Shown here: in pieces, positions 42,596 through 51,781 of the stretch
Position numbering within the stretch: position 1 is the first letter of the stretch
Layout: each line of letters opens with the position of its first letter
Assembly (NCBI GenBank): GCA_903887415.1
Contig: CAISPO010000020.1
Location: 62,001 to 126,000 of the forward strand
DNA length: 64,000 bases
Source: an uncultured Bacteroidota bacterium
GTDB lineage: Bacteria > Bacteroidota > Bacteroidia > Chitinophagales > Chitinophagaceae
Reading direction: 5' to 3'
Notes under the pieces: model-generated
The model's input: the letters and a program-made list of their open reading frames with translations, nothing else
The model's database searches: none
Told to the model about the DNA's origin: nothing
Program-made: the position numbers and the translations under genes

Positions 42596-44524
42596 TCAGA
42601 TCAAGTTAGCTGCAAATATTTTAACGTCGGCTATCTCTCTTACGGCATCTGCAATGGCTTTGGCATCGTAGCCGCATTCGCGGTGCAGCTCTTCGGGCTT
42701 GCCGTGTTCCACAATGCGGTCAGGGATGCCCAGTATTTTTACTTCTGGAGTGTAGTTGTTTGCCGCCATGAATTCCAGTATGGCACTGCCGAAGCCGCCT
42801 ACTACTGTTCCGTCCTCTACTGTAATGATCTTGTTATAGCGCTGAGCCACTTCGTGCAGCATGAGCTCATCCAGTGGCTTTACAAACCGCATATCGTAGT
42901 GGGCGGGGAACAGGTCATCTTCAGCCAGCATCTTGCAGGCGGCAACAGCAAAGTTGCCGGGATGCCCTATAGTGAGGATGGCTACTTCCTGGCCATCACA
43001 TATTTTGCGACCGGTACCGGTTTCTATTTTTTCAAACGGCGTGCGCCATTGCGGCATCACACCTTGCCCGCGCGGGTATCGAATGGTATATGGTGCATCG
43101 ATCTCCGGCAACTGCGCCGTGTACATCATATTGCGCAGCTCTGATTCGTTCATTGGTGCAGCCACGATCATATTGGGGATACAGCGCATGAAGGCAATAT
43201 CATAAGCGCCATGGTGCGTGGGGCCATCATCGCCTACCAGCCCCGCCCTGTCCAGGCAGAAAACCACGGGCAGTTTTTGAATGGCCACATCATGTATTAC
43301 CATGTCATAGGCGCGCTGCATAAAGCTGCTGTAGATGTTGCAAAACACCTTAAGCCCTTGGGTAGCCATTCCTGCGCTCAGCGTCACGGCATGCTGCTCG
43401 GCAATACCCACGTCTATGGCGCGATCCGGCATGAGGTCCATCATGAACTTAAGCGAGCTGCCCGACGGCATTGCGGGCGTAATACCCATGATGAGCGGGT
43501 TCTTCTCCGCCAGCTCTATTATAGTATGCCCGAAAACATCCTGGTATTTAGGCGGCTCGGGTATAGTAACTATTTTCTTATTGATCTTGCCGGTGATCTT
43601 ATCAAAAGTACCGGGTGCATGCCACAAGGTCTGGTCTTTCTCAGCCAGGTCAAAGCCCTTTCCTTTTACTGTTTTTATGTGCAGCAGCTTGGGCCCTGGT
43701 ATGTCGTTCAGTCCTTTTAAGGTCTCTGCGAGCTTCAATACATTGTGCCCGTCTATAGGCCCGAAATAGCGCAAGCCCAGCGCCTCAAAAAGGTTACTGC
43801 TTTTGGATACTACACCCTTCAGTCCGGCTTCTATTTTAGATGCCAGCCGCTGAAAGTCTTTGGTAGGCAGTTTGCCCAGCACTTTCCACACATCGTCACG
43901 AAAACGGTTGTAAGAATGAGAGGTGGTAATGTCTGTAAGATATTCTTTAAGGCCCCCTACGTTGGGGTCTATGGACATGTTGTTGTCGTTGAGGATAATC
44001 AGCACATTCGCATTGGTGACCCCGGCATGGTTGAGCGCCTCGAAAGGGAGGCCGGCAGTCATGGCCCCATCGCCTATTACGGCTATGTGCCGGCGGTGCT
44101 CTTCGCCTTTATACTTTGAGGCTATTGCCATACCCAAGGCTGCCGAAATAGAGGTGGAAGAGTGCCCCACCCCGAAAGTATCATAGACGCTCTCGCTGCG
44201 CTTAGGGAAGCCGCTGATGCCGCCATACTTGCGGTTGGTATGAAAAACCTGCCGCCTGCCGGTAAGAATTTTATGTCCGTATGCCTGGTGGCCTACATCC
44301 CATACCAGTTGGTCATCGGGAGTATTGAATACATAATGCAGTGCAACGGTCAGCTCCACAACACCGAGGCTGGCGCCGAAGTGGCCGCCATGCACGCTTA
44401 CGCAGTCAACAATAAACTGCCGTAACTCATCACAAACCTGAACAAGCTGGTTTTTATTCAGCTTTTTAAGATCATCAGGAGAATTTATCCCGCTAAGTAG
44501 TGGCCCTGCTGCTATTTCTTCCAT
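42596..44524 (-). CDS. dxs: 1-deoxy-D-xylulose-5-phosphate synthase
   Basis: First enzyme of the MEP isoprenoid route; it makes DXP from pyruvate and glyceraldehyde-3-phosphate with thiamine diphosphate. 642 residues, the usual length. Early H-G-G-H-F-G-A-S-L-G and the thiamine motif G-D-G-A-M-T-A-G ... N-D-N-N-M-S-I are clear. Pyrimidine-domain E in D-V-G-I-A-E-Q-H-A-V and the C-terminal transketolase domain follow. It has its own promoter and is divergent from the CPBP protease. Confidence 0.98.
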   Translation of the reverse strand: MEEIAAGPLLSGINSPDDLKKLNKNQLVQVCDELRQFIVDCVSVHGGHFGASLGVVELTVALHYVFNTPDDQLVWDVGHQAYGHKILTGRRQVFHTNRKYGGISGFPKRSESVYDTFGVGHSSTSISAALGMAIASKYKGEEHRRHIAVIGDGAMTAGLPFEALNHAGVTNANVLIILNDNNMSIDPNVGGLKEYLTDITTSHSYNRFRDDVWKVLGKLPTKDFQRLASKIEAGLKGVVSKSSNLFEALGLRYFGPIDGHNVLKLAETLKGLNDIPGPKLLHIKTVKGKGFDLAEKDQTLWHAPGTFDKITGKINKKIVTIPEPPKYQDVFGHTIIELAEKNPLIMGITPAMPSGSSLKFMMDLMPDRAIDVGIAEQHAVTLSAGMATQGLKVFCNIYSSFMQRAYDMVIHDVAIQKLPVVFCLDRAGLVGDDGPTHHGAYDIAFMRCIPNMIVAAPMNESELRNMMYTAQLPEIDAPYTIRYPRGQGVMPQWRTPFEKIETGTGRKICDGQEVAILTIGHPGNFAVAACKMLAEDDLFPAHYDMRFVKPLDELMLHEVAQRYNKIITVEDGTVVGGFGSAILEFMAANNYTPEVKILGIPDRIVEHGKPEELHRECGYDAKAIADAVREIADVKIFAANLI

Positions 44525-44564
44525 TCACTATCTGTAGTAACCTGCCTATCGGCAGGCAAGTCTG

Positions 44565-44572
44565 CAAAAATA
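44565..44572 (-). promoter_or_regulatory. Candidate -7 box of dxs
   Basis: Minus strand TATTTTTG, a perfect TAnnTTTG, 40 bases before ATG 44524. Confidence 0.55.
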
Positions 44573-44659
44573 ATTAAAAATCCCTTTATATAGACTTAAC
44601 ATTGAGCCGAAAGTTAAATACTACAAGGGCAATAATTGAGCCAATATGTAGCTATCAGT

Positions 44660-44667
44660 TACCTTTG
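44660..44667 (+). promoter_or_regulatory. Candidate -7 box of the CPBP protease gene
   Basis: TACCTTTG, 40 bases before ATG 44708. It lies inside the longer open frame, which argues for the downstream ATG as the true start. Confidence 0.55.
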
Positions 44668-44707
44668 CAGCCCCACCGCACTATATTGGGGGTTAATTAT
44701 TGTTAAA

Positions 44708-45649
44708 ATGAGGTATTTCCGGGATTATCCGTGGCTTTTGCAGCTTTTGTTGTTTGGGACTATGTTCTTCACCCTGCTATTTGGCCTTGGGGGTATTATT
44801 CCCGTTGTACTTGTTAAGTTAACAGGATTTAAGCTCGAGCAGTTGGCTGGTATCGGCACTGACAGTCCGTACGCATTGGTGCAAACGGCTATTGTGATGC
44901 AAGGCATAATGAATTGCTTTACATTCCTGGTACCCGCAATTCTTTTTGCCTATCTCAGCACACCCCGGCCGTTGGAATACCTGGGGTTGAGAACGCCCGG
45001 CAAAAGCATACAGGTGGTCCTGGCGGTGTTTATTATGCTTGGGGCTGCCCCTGTGCTGCAAAAAACTGAAGAACTAATAGGCAAGATCAATTTTGGCGCT
45101 GCCCTGAAGGCCGAGCAGGCCGCCAACGACAATATGACGAATGCATTCCTGAACATGAACTCTTTTGCAGGTTTTGTTAAGGTGTTTGTTATCATGGCTA
45201 TAATACCGGCTTTGGGGGAAGAGCTGTTTTTCCGGGGTATGATGATGCGGCTTGTAAGGCAACGCAGCAGAAGCATGCTTTTACCCGTACTATTTACCGC
45301 TACTCTTTTTGCGTTTATTCATGCCAATGTTTACGGGCTGTTGTCCATTTTGCTGGCAGGTGTGCTGCTAGCGGTAATATACAATCTTACCGGGTCCCTG
45401 TGGTGCAGCATTGCAGCGCATATGTCTTTCAACGGCATCACGATAATACTTGTTTACCTGAGCAGCTATAACAACTATGCAAAAGCATACCTGAGCCAGA
45501 ATTCTATCTCGCCGTATTTTGTTGTTGCGGGAGCTATTGTTTTTGGTATCTCCTTTTACCTGCTGCTGAAAAATAAAACGCCGCTGCCGGCCAATTGGAG
45601 TGATAATTTTACACCGGCGGAACTGGCGGAAAGAACCAATACTTTATGA
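44708..45649 (+). CDS. CPBP-family intramembrane metalloprotease (CAAX-like)
   Basis: 313 residues from ATG 44708. There are about seven to eight hydrophobic helices. The abortive-infection/CAAX-protease motifs are present: E-E-L-F-F-R-G (E-E-x-x-x-R), F-A-F-I-H-A-N (F-x-x-x-H) and A-A-H-M-S-F-N-G near residues 175, 200 and 240. The family includes CAAX proteases and bacteriocin self-immunity proteins; the role here is unknown. A 160-base hairpin element follows the gene. Confidence 0.9.
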   Translation: MRYFRDYPWLLQLLLFGTMFFTLLFGLGGIIPVVLVKLTGFKLEQLAGIGTDSPYALVQTAIVMQGIMNCFTFLVPAILFAYLSTPRPLEYLGLRTPGKSIQVVLAVFIMLGAAPVLQKTEELIGKINFGAALKAEQAANDNMTNAFLNMNSFAGFVKVFVIMAIIPALGEELFFRGMMMRLVRQRSRSMLLPVLFTATLFAFIHANVYGLLSILLAGVLLAVIYNLTGSLWCSIAAHMSFNGITIILVYLSSYNNYAKAYLSQNSISPYFVVAGAIVFGISFYLLLKNKTPLPANWSDNFTPAELAERTNTL

Positions 45650-45661
45650 GTATCCTGTTTT

Positions 45662-45821
45662 AGGAACGATGACAAAATAAATCCCACCGATTTGAACGCT
45701 TCTTTTCCATTTCTGCTGCGTTGAAAAAATCCTTAAATAGCCCACTATTCGCAGATTTTTCAACTTGCATAAAAGAAAAATAATTATCCAACTTGATAGA
45801 CTTTATTTTGTCAACGTTCCT
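45662..45821. mobile_element. MITE-like or structured 160-base element with 20-bp terminal inverted repeats
   Basis: The left end AGGAACGATGACAAAATAAA matches the reverse complement of the right end with one mismatch in 20. Inner segments also pair (GTTGAAAAAATC with GATTTTTCAAC), so the whole element could fold into one long imperfect hairpin. It has no open frame. No clear target-site duplication was seen. It fills the gap between the protease and cdsA. Confidence 0.65.
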
Positions 45822-45852
45822 TATCGCTTAATTTCGCACTCAAATATTAATA

Positions 45853-46683
45853 ATGGCGCTCAACTGGCCCACATTTTTTAAACGATTAGGCAGCTCTGTA
45901 ATATTTGTGGCAGTTATGCTTACCGGCCTGCTGTGGAATGAATGGTCGTTCCTGGGGCTTATCGCATTGATCGGGATGCTGTGCCTTCGGGATTATTTCA
46001 GGCTGGTGCAAAAAGTGGACAAGGAATCATACTGGCCAAAATGGCTGTCCGTTGCGGTGCAACTGTCTGCGCTGGCTATTATCTGCCTGTTTTCGAATAA
46101 AGTAAATGAGCTGCTGCCACCATATGGCCGCATTGTGTTTATGCTGCTGCCTATACTGCCGGCCCTGCTATTGCTAAGCAGTGTGCTGTCAAAAAATAAT
46201 TCGTTATTTCCGCTGCTGCAGGCGGCTGGCGGGTTGCTGTATATTACTTTACCAATGCTGCTGCTGCTGAATATCCATACCTATGATGTTGTGTTACCGA
46301 TAGCGGTGATCCTCATGATCTGGTGCAATGATACAATGGCCTACCTGGTGGGATCATTCATAGGTAAGCACCAATTCTCTCCCATATCGCCTAACAAGAC
46401 GTGGGAGGGTGTAGTAGGCGGTGCCGTGTTAACGATAGCTGGGGCAGGCGTGTATGGTTATTATTCCGAAACCTATCGGTTCATAGACTGGATGTCGCTG
46501 GCACTGTGCGTGACCGTTGCCGGTACCCTTGGCGACCTGATGGAGTCGAAACTGAAGCGCATGGCGGATATAAAAGACTCCGGCACACTGATGCCGGGCC
46601 ACGGTGGCGCGCTGGACCGTTTTGATTCGCTGCTGGTGGCGGCGCCGTTTGCGTTTGTGTATAGTTATTATTTTATGAGGTAA
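45853..46683 (+). CDS. cdsA: Phosphatidate cytidylyltransferase
   Basis: Makes CDP-diacylglycerol from phosphatidate and CTP in the inner membrane, the branch point of phospholipid synthesis. 276 residues with about eight hydrophobic helices. The C-terminal signature is clear: S-P-N-K-T-W-E-G near residue 180, and G-D-L-M-E-S-K-L-K-R ... D-S-G-T-L-M-P-G-H-G-G-A-L-D-R-F-D near 232-262. The 3' flank carries a C-run/G-run repeat. Confidence 0.97.
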   Translation: MALNWPTFFKRLGSSVIFVAVMLTGLLWNEWSFLGLIALIGMLCLRDYFRLVQKVDKESYWPKWLSVAVQLSALAIICLFSNKVNELLPPYGRIVFMLLPILPALLLLSSVLSKNNSLFPLLQAAGGLLYITLPMLLLLNIHTYDVVLPIAVILMIWCNDTMAYLVGSFIGKHQFSPISPNKTWEGVVGGAVLTIAGAGVYGYYSETYRFIDWMSLALCVTVAGTLGDLMESKLKRMADIKDSGTLMPGHGGALDRFDSLLVAAPFAFVYSYYFMR

Positions 46684-46687
46684 GTCA

Positions 46688-46733
46688 CCCAACCCCCTAA
46701 AACCCCCAAACCCCCTGAAGGGGGCTTCGCGTG
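46688..46733. repeat. CCCCCT...AGGGGG intergenic repeat
   Basis: CCCAACCCCCTAAAACCCCC AAACCCCCTGAAGGGGGCTTCGCG includes the hairpin CCCCCTGAAGGGGG. Related copies lie at 57938-57962 and, in degenerate form, 10903-10953, 58137-58170 and 63737-63770. Confidence 0.65.
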
Positions 46734-46806
46734 AGAATATATTTTAGGCTGAGGAATTTGAAGCAGCTTTTGTGTTGGATGTTCTATCCAAAAAGAGCAA
46801 CATAGA

Positions 46807-47349
46807 TCATTTACACATTTTCGCATCCACATACACCTTTCTTCCTTTTGCATTGACGTAGTAGCAACCGCCTCGCGGGCCTTTCCGGTATTTCGCTCCG
46901 TTTAAAACATCAAAGTTTTTCTCGCCTCCTTTATATTTCGGGTATGGGTAGCTGCGATAGTTTAGCTTTGGCGGATTGTCTCTTGAAACCGGGCTTGTCG
47001 TATAGGCTATTGTCTGGCTGCTGTCTGTATAGTGTGCCGTAATTTTATCATGTGCGTTCACCACGTACTTTTTCTCCACCCACCCATAGCCGTTGTAAGA
47101 TTTTTTTGTCTTTTCAAACCAAATCTTAAGCGCCACATGATAAAACCGGTCTCTGATAGCCTTGGTTTCATAGCCTGCGCTGTAGGGGATTACTTCAAGA
47201 CGGCAGGGCGCATGCAACACATCAAATACATTGTATTCTTTTTCAGGCCGGTCGCGGAGCAGGAGGTTGGCAGTATTTACATACACATATTCCTGTGCCA
47301 TTGCGGTGCCGGCAAGTAAGAAGAGAATGGAAAAAACCAGTTTTTTCAT
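46807..47349 (-). CDS. Secreted protein with SH3-like region and GPRGG basic motif
   Basis: 180 residues from ATG 47349, with signal peptide M-K-K-L-V-F-S-I-L-F-L-L-A-G-T-A-M-A. Residues 20-90 look like a bacterial SH3 domain (N-L-L-L-R-D-R-P). The last 30 residues contain K-G-P-R-G-G-C-Y-Y-V-N-A-K-G-R-K-V-Y-V, which resembles the PBCV-specific basic adaptor motif also found at the ends of some bacterial secreted proteins and nuclease toxins. No catalytic domain is present. Function unknown, perhaps wall or surface binding. Confidence 0.72.
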   Translation of the reverse strand: MKKLVFSILFLLAGTAMAQEYVYVNTANLLLRDRPEKEYNVFDVLHAPCRLEVIPYSAGYETKAIRDRFYHVALKIWFEKTKKSYNGYGWVEKKYVVNAHDKITAHYTDSSQTIAYTTSPVSRDNPPKLNYRSYPYPKYKGGEKNFDVLNGAKYRKGPRGGCYYVNAKGRKVYVDAKMCK

Positions 47350-47429
47350 TTGTCGCACACAAAATAATAATAAGATTGCTGCATAAACTATTTTTATGCT
47401 CCAATAAGCCCTGCAAAAGCGGTTTATAT

Positions 47430-47437
47430 TAACTTTG
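47430..47437 (+). promoter_or_regulatory. Candidate -7 box of the first MBL-rhodanese gene
   Basis: TAACTTTG, a perfect TAnnTTTG, 18 bases before ATG 47456. Confidence 0.55.
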
Positions 47438-47455
47438 CTGTATCAATTAAATGAC

Positions 47456-48865
47456 ATGGAAATAAAGCAATTATATACCAGTTGCCTGAGCGAGGCCGCA
47501 TATTTCATAAGTAGTGAGGGCGAGGCAGCAGTAATAGACCCGCTAAGGGATGTGGATGCCTATATCCAGATGGCGGCCGAGCAGGGTGTAAAGATCAAAT
47601 ACATATTTGAAACACATTTTCACGCCGACTTTGTGAGCGGGCATATAGAACTCGCGCAGAAGACGGGCGCACCTATAGTATATGGGCCGGATACCGAAGC
47701 GTCTTTCAAAATACACATGGCAAAAGATGGGGAGGAATTTATGGTGGGCAAGCTGAAGATAAAAGCGATACACACCCCCGGCCATACGCTGGAAAGCACC
47801 TGCTACCTGCTGCATGATGAGGCGGGAGCGCCATATTGCATCTTCACGGGAGATACGCTTTTCGTGGGCGACGTAGGCCGGCCAGACCTCTTTAGCGGTA
47901 ACCTGACCAAAGAAGAGCTTGCGGGAAAAATGTATGACACCCTTCAGAATAAAATAAAGCCACTGAACGATAATATCATCGTATATCCGGCTCATGGACC
48001 GGGTTCATCCTGTGGCAAAGCACTTGGGCCAGAGACGTTCAGTACAATTGGGGTGCAAAAGGCGACCAATTATGCCCTGAAAGACATGACCAAGGAGGAA
48101 TTCATTAAGGTAGTGACAACTGGGTTGAACACGCCTCCTTCTTATTTCCCGGTGAACGCTAAAATAAATAAGGAAGGCTATGAAAGTCTTGATGAAGTAT
48201 ATGAGAAGGGGCTGAATGCATTGAGTGTTGCAGACTTTAAAAAAGCGGTAAACGATGATGTGTGGATACTGGATACAAGGCCTGCTACCATATTTACATC
48301 TGGATTTGTGCCCGGCTCCATAAATATAGGTGTAGGTCCGAATGACCGCTATGCGGAGTGGGCGGGAACGCTGATACCTAATAAACAACCGCTGGTGCTG
48401 GTAACAGAGCCCGGAAAAGAAAAAGAAAGTATCACTCGTCTTGCCCGCGTGGGTATCGATAATGTTGTTGGCTACCTGGCCGGAGGCTACGAGACATGGA
48501 AGACCAGCGGTGAAGAGATAGACATGATCATAGACATAGAGCCAGATGAACTGGCTATGGACATACCGCATGACAACCTGCTGGAAATAATAGATGTGCG
48601 CAAGCCGGCTGAATTTGAAACAGCTCATGTAAAAGGCGCTATAAACATGCCGCTGGACACGCTGGCAGACCCGCTGAACATAGCCATGATAGAAGATGAC
48701 CATAACCTGTATGTGCACTGCGCTGGCGGCTATCGCTCTGTGATCGCAGCATCGTTGCTGAAACGCCAGGGATATCACAACCTGCGCAATGTATTGGGTG
48801 GCTTTGCAAAGATGAAGGCGGAGCAAGGGATACCGGTTGTATTTCCAGATAGTGTGAAGGCATAG
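47456..48865 (+). CDS. Persulfide-dioxygenase-like MBL protein with two rhodanese domains (copy 1)
   Basis: 469 residues from ATG 47456. The N-terminal metallo-beta-lactamase fold has T-H-F-H-A-D-F-V-S-G-H near residues 51-61 and G-D-T-L-F-V-G-D-V-G-R-P-D-L, as in ETHE1/persulfide dioxygenases. Two rhodanese domains follow. The first lacks cysteine at the active position (L-V-T-E-P-G-K-E) and is probably structural. The second has C-A-G-G-Y-R-S (cysteine near 421), a persulfide-carrying loop. It may convert glutathione persulfide or protein-bound sulfane sulfur to sulfite, as in CstB. A paralogue lies 1.5 kb away. Confidence 0.9.
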   Translation: MEIKQLYTSCLSEAAYFISSEGEAAVIDPLRDVDAYIQMAAEQGVKIKYIFETHFHADFVSGHIELAQKTGAPIVYGPDTEASFKIHMAKDGEEFMVGKLKIKAIHTPGHTLESTCYLLHDEAGAPYCIFTGDTLFVGDVGRPDLFSGNLTKEELAGKMYDTLQNKIKPLNDNIIVYPAHGPGSSCGKALGPETFSTIGVQKATNYALKDMTKEEFIKVVTTGLNTPPSYFPVNAKINKEGYESLDEVYEKGLNALSVADFKKAVNDDVWILDTRPATIFTSGFVPGSINIGVGPNDRYAEWAGTLIPNKQPLVLVTEPGKEKESITRLARVGIDNVVGYLAGGYETWKTSGEEIDMIIDIEPDELAMDIPHDNLLEIIDVRKPAEFETAHVKGAINMPLDTLADPLNIAMIEDDHNLYVHCAGGYRSVIAASLLKRQGYHNLRNVLGGFAKMKAEQGIPVVFPDSVKA

Positions 48866-48886
48866 TTCATTTAAAAATTGTTTTTT

Positions 48887-48916
48887 CGTAGAGACGCAAA
48901 GCATTGCGTCTCTACG
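48887..48916. repeat. GTAGAGACG palindrome between MBL and permease genes
   Basis: Arms CGTAGAGACGCAA and TTGCGTCTCTACG, 13 bases perfect, loop AGCA, followed by TTTTTTAG. It could also act as a terminator after the MBL gene. Confidence 0.85.
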
Positions 48917-48945
48917 TTTTTTAGACCATAACACATTATCAGCAG

Positions 48946-50301
48946 ATGCTGTATTTTGTGCCGGTGAGAAGATCAACGACATTAAAAAAGATCCGGCCAA
49001 TACACCTGGCTGCGGTTATTTTTTTCACGGTGTCCGGCGGGCCATATGGACTGGAGCCACTGCTGTCCTATGCCGGTGAGCATGGGGCGCTGATATTGTT
49101 AGTTATCACTCCGCTGCTGTGGGACGTACCTTCGATATTTACCGTGCTGGAACTGAATGGCATGATGCCAATAACAGGCGGATATTACAAATGGGTGAAA
49201 CGTGCACTTGGGCCGAGATGGGGTTTTTATGAAGGGCTCTGGACCTGGTTCTACACATTTGTTGACCTGGCTATTTACCCAGTATTGTTTGTTCAATATG
49301 CATCGTTTCTGCTGGCCGGCATTGCCGCTTATAAGATATGGCTGTGTCTTGCCATCATCTGGTCTTCAGCAGGCCTGAATATCCGGGGCATACTGCCGGT
49401 TGGCCGGATGTCCCTGGTGCTGGCGGCAATGGTTCTTATTCCCTTTATCGTTTTATTTGTTGTTTTCTTCTGGCATCATGCCGCGCCCGTAGCACTACCC
49501 GCACCATCGTTAAAGGGTCTTAGCTATTCTTCAATTGGATTGAGCCTGTACACCATTATGTGGAACTGCCTGGGCTGGGACAATGTAACCACCTATGCAG
49601 AGGAAGTGGAGAACCCGCTACGTTCCTACCTTACTTCTATGGCCATTGCATTTATTACGGTGATCGTTGTGTATGTACTTGTTATTATTGTCGCGCAGCA
49701 GTCAAGGATCAACTATACTATTTTGACCTCGGCAGGTTTTCCGGCATTAGGTGCGTTGATCGGTGGCCAATGGCTTGGTGTCCTTATCGCAGCAGCAGGA
49801 ATGGCCAGTACATTGGGCCTGTATAGCGCCAACCTTTTATCGGTATCCCGACTGCCGAAAGCAATGGCAGATGATGGACTGCTACCCTCCAAGTTAGGCA
49901 TACTACATTCAAGATTTCAGACCCCATGGTTCTCCATAGTCGTTTGCTCAGTTGTCATCAGCGCCATGACCCTTTGGACCTTTGGTGAGCTCATTATTAT
50001 CGATGTAACGATATATGGGGCAGGGTTGTTTTTGGAGTATATATCACTCATCAGGCTAAGGATAAAAGAACCATCTGTACACCGGCCATTTAAAATACCG
50101 CTGGGTGTGCCAGGCCTGTGTGTGATGGCAGTGCTGCCGGTTGGCGTGTACACACTCGCGTTAACAGGCGTTTTCTTTTCTGCTACAGAGATCATTAAAC
50201 CGGCCCTTTTTGCGGTATCTGTTTTATTGACTGCAGAGGTAGCATGGCGGGCGGTAGTGTGGCGGAAGCCATATCTGAATAACAAAACCAGGGTGGATTA
50301 G
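48946..50301 (+). CDS. APC-family amino-acid/polyamine permease
   Basis: 451 residues with about 12 hydrophobic helices. The opening has I-F-F-T-V-S-G-G-P-Y-G-L-E, the helix-1 loop of LAT/AGT-type transporters. Then come M-P-I-T-G-G-Y-Y-K-W-V and W-T-W-F-Y-T-F-V-D. It is therefore an amino-acid or polyamine transporter of the APC superfamily, with unknown substrate. It is convergent with the second MBL-rhodanese gene and shares a hairpin terminator with it. Confidence 0.9.
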   Translation: MLYFVPVRRSTTLKKIRPIHLAAVIFFTVSGGPYGLEPLLSYAGEHGALILLVITPLLWDVPSIFTVLELNGMMPITGGYYKWVKRALGPRWGFYEGLWTWFYTFVDLAIYPVLFVQYASFLLAGIAAYKIWLCLAIIWSSAGLNIRGILPVGRMSLVLAAMVLIPFIVLFVVFFWHHAAPVALPAPSLKGLSYSSIGLSLYTIMWNCLGWDNVTTYAEEVENPLRSYLTSMAIAFITVIVVYVLVIIVAQQSRINYTILTSAGFPALGALIGGQWLGVLIAAAGMASTLGLYSANLLSVSRLPKAMADDGLLPSKLGILHSRFQTPWFSIVVCSVVISAMTLWTFGELIIIDVTIYGAGLFLEYISLIRLRIKEPSVHRPFKIPLGVPGLCVMAVLPVGVYTLALTGVFFSATEIIKPALFAVSVLLTAEVAWRAVVWRKPYLNNKTRVD

Positions 50302-50313
50302 CCGTCCTACAAA

Positions 50314-50343
50314 ATTGGGTTTCAACTTTTGTTGAAACCCAAT
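50314..50343. terminator. Bidirectional hairpin between convergent genes
   Basis: Arms ATTGGGTTTCAAC and GTTGAAACCCAAT, 13 bp perfect, loop TTTT. It sits between the permease stop and the MBL stop on the other strand. Runs of A on the left would serve as a T-run for the minus strand. Confidence 0.75.
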
Positions 50344-50366
50344 GCAGCAATGCCCGGAACATTACG

Positions 50367-51767
50367 TCATTCGCTAATACTACGATCTATATCCATTTCC
50401 ACCAATGCCGGCGCATGCTGCATTATTTCTTTTATTCCACCTTCTACACTGGCCACAAAGTGAAAGCCTTTGCCGATAAGGAATGAAGCTGCTATCATAG
50501 AACGATATCCACCTGCACAATAGATGAGCCACTTCTTGTTCTTATTCAGTTCGGTATATCTATTCCTGAGCGTGTTCAGCGGAATGTGCAATGAACCGGT
50601 CATCCTGTTTTTTGCAACCTCCCCACGGTTCCGCACATCCAGCAGGTTGTATTCTTCGGTTTCCAGTAATTGGTTTACTTCCTGCCCGGTAAAGGTCATC
50701 ACAATACCATAGTCGAATTTGCCCGAGAACCAGGGATTCATTCCACCGTCCAGGTAGCCATAAACATTTTCATACCCGATCCTTGCCAACCGCTCAATAG
50801 CTTCTCTTTCCCTGCCGGCCTGCGTTACCAGCAGGATGTTGCTGCTTGCATCAAGCAGCGTTCCCACCCACACCGCAAAATCTCCGTTAAGCCCAATATT
50901 CAGTGAGCCTTTAATAAAGCCGGCAGCGAACTCCTGCGGGTCGCGGGTATCCAGTATTACTGCTCCTTGTTTTCTGAAAGCATTGAATTGATCTATCGAT
51001 AACGGATTTAGATTCATGTTCATCACGTCATCAAATGAGGAGTAACCAGTTTTATTGATCACGGCATCTGTGAAAAAATAACCGGGGATAACGGGCAGAT
51101 CGGAAGTAACTAAATCAATAAACGTATTACGATCGTTGGTGAGCATGGCATAATTAGTGGCCTTCTGCTCGCCAATTGTAGAATATGATTGCGAGCCAAT
51201 ATTCTTTCCGCAGGCCGAACCGGCACCGTGTCCGGGGTACACGATCACATCATCCGGCAATGTCTTTATTTTGTTCTGCAAGGAACTGAACAGCATACCA
51301 GCGAGTTCTTCTTTGCCAAGGTTGCCGCTCAAAAGGTCTGGCCTGCCTACATCGCCCACAAATAAAGTGTCACCTGTGAAGACAGCAAATGGCTTCCCCT
51401 CATCATTGTGCAGCAGAAAACTGGTTGATTCTATCGTATGCCCTGGTGTGTGCAGTATCTCCAGGTCCACATTACCTATTTTCAATTTCTCACCGTCTTG
51501 CGCTATGTACGCTTTATAGCCGGGAGCGGCATTTGGCCCATACACTATTTGCGCCCCTGTTTTGTTCGCAAGATCTATATGTCCGGATACAAAGTCGGCA
51601 TGAAAGTGTGTTTCCAGCACATATTTAATGGTTGCCCCTCGTTCTTTTGCGAGCTTCATGTATGGTTCGGGATCCCGGAGCGGGTCAATCACGGCAGCTT
51701 CATTACCTGATTCGATATAGTATGCTGCATGCGCCAGGCAACTGGTATATAATTGTTGTACGTACAT
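50367..51767 (-). CDS. Persulfide-dioxygenase-like MBL protein with two rhodanese domains (copy 2)
   Basis: 466 residues from ATG 51767. It has the same layout as the gene at 47456. The metal site is T-H-F-H-A-D-F-V-S-G-H, then G-D-T-L-F-V-G-D-V-G-R-P-D. The first rhodanese lacks a cysteine (V-T-Q-A-G-R-E) and the second has C-A-G-G-Y-R-S. It starts 14 bases after the paaD stop and so appears to be the last gene of the aromatic operon. That linkage could mean removal of persulfides, or a thiol-linked function that is not known. Paralogy to copy 1 is clear along the whole length. Confidence 0.9.
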   Translation of the reverse strand: MYVQQLYTSCLAHAAYYIESGNEAAVIDPLRDPEPYMKLAKERGATIKYVLETHFHADFVSGHIDLANKTGAQIVYGPNAAPGYKAYIAQDGEKLKIGNVDLEILHTPGHTIESTSFLLHNDEGKPFAVFTGDTLFVGDVGRPDLLSGNLGKEELAGMLFSSLQNKIKTLPDDVIVYPGHGAGSACGKNIGSQSYSTIGEQKATNYAMLTNDRNTFIDLVTSDLPVIPGYFFTDAVINKTGYSSFDDVMNMNLNPLSIDQFNAFRKQGAVILDTRDPQEFAAGFIKGSLNIGLNGDFAVWVGTLLDASSNILLVTQAGREREAIERLARIGYENVYGYLDGGMNPWFSGKFDYGIVMTFTGQEVNQLLETEEYNLLDVRNRGEVAKNRMTGSLHIPLNTLRNRYTELNKNKKWLIYCAGGYRSMIAASFLIGKGFHFVASVEGGIKEIMQHAPALVEMDIDRSISE

Positions 51768-51781
51768 AAAATTTGTATTGA

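Noticed and set aside
48005-49000. A 331-codon minus-strand frame across the first MBL-rhodanese gene
   Set aside because: Antisense to a well-supported gene, no motif, composition of a shadow frame. It also crosses the palindrome at 48887.
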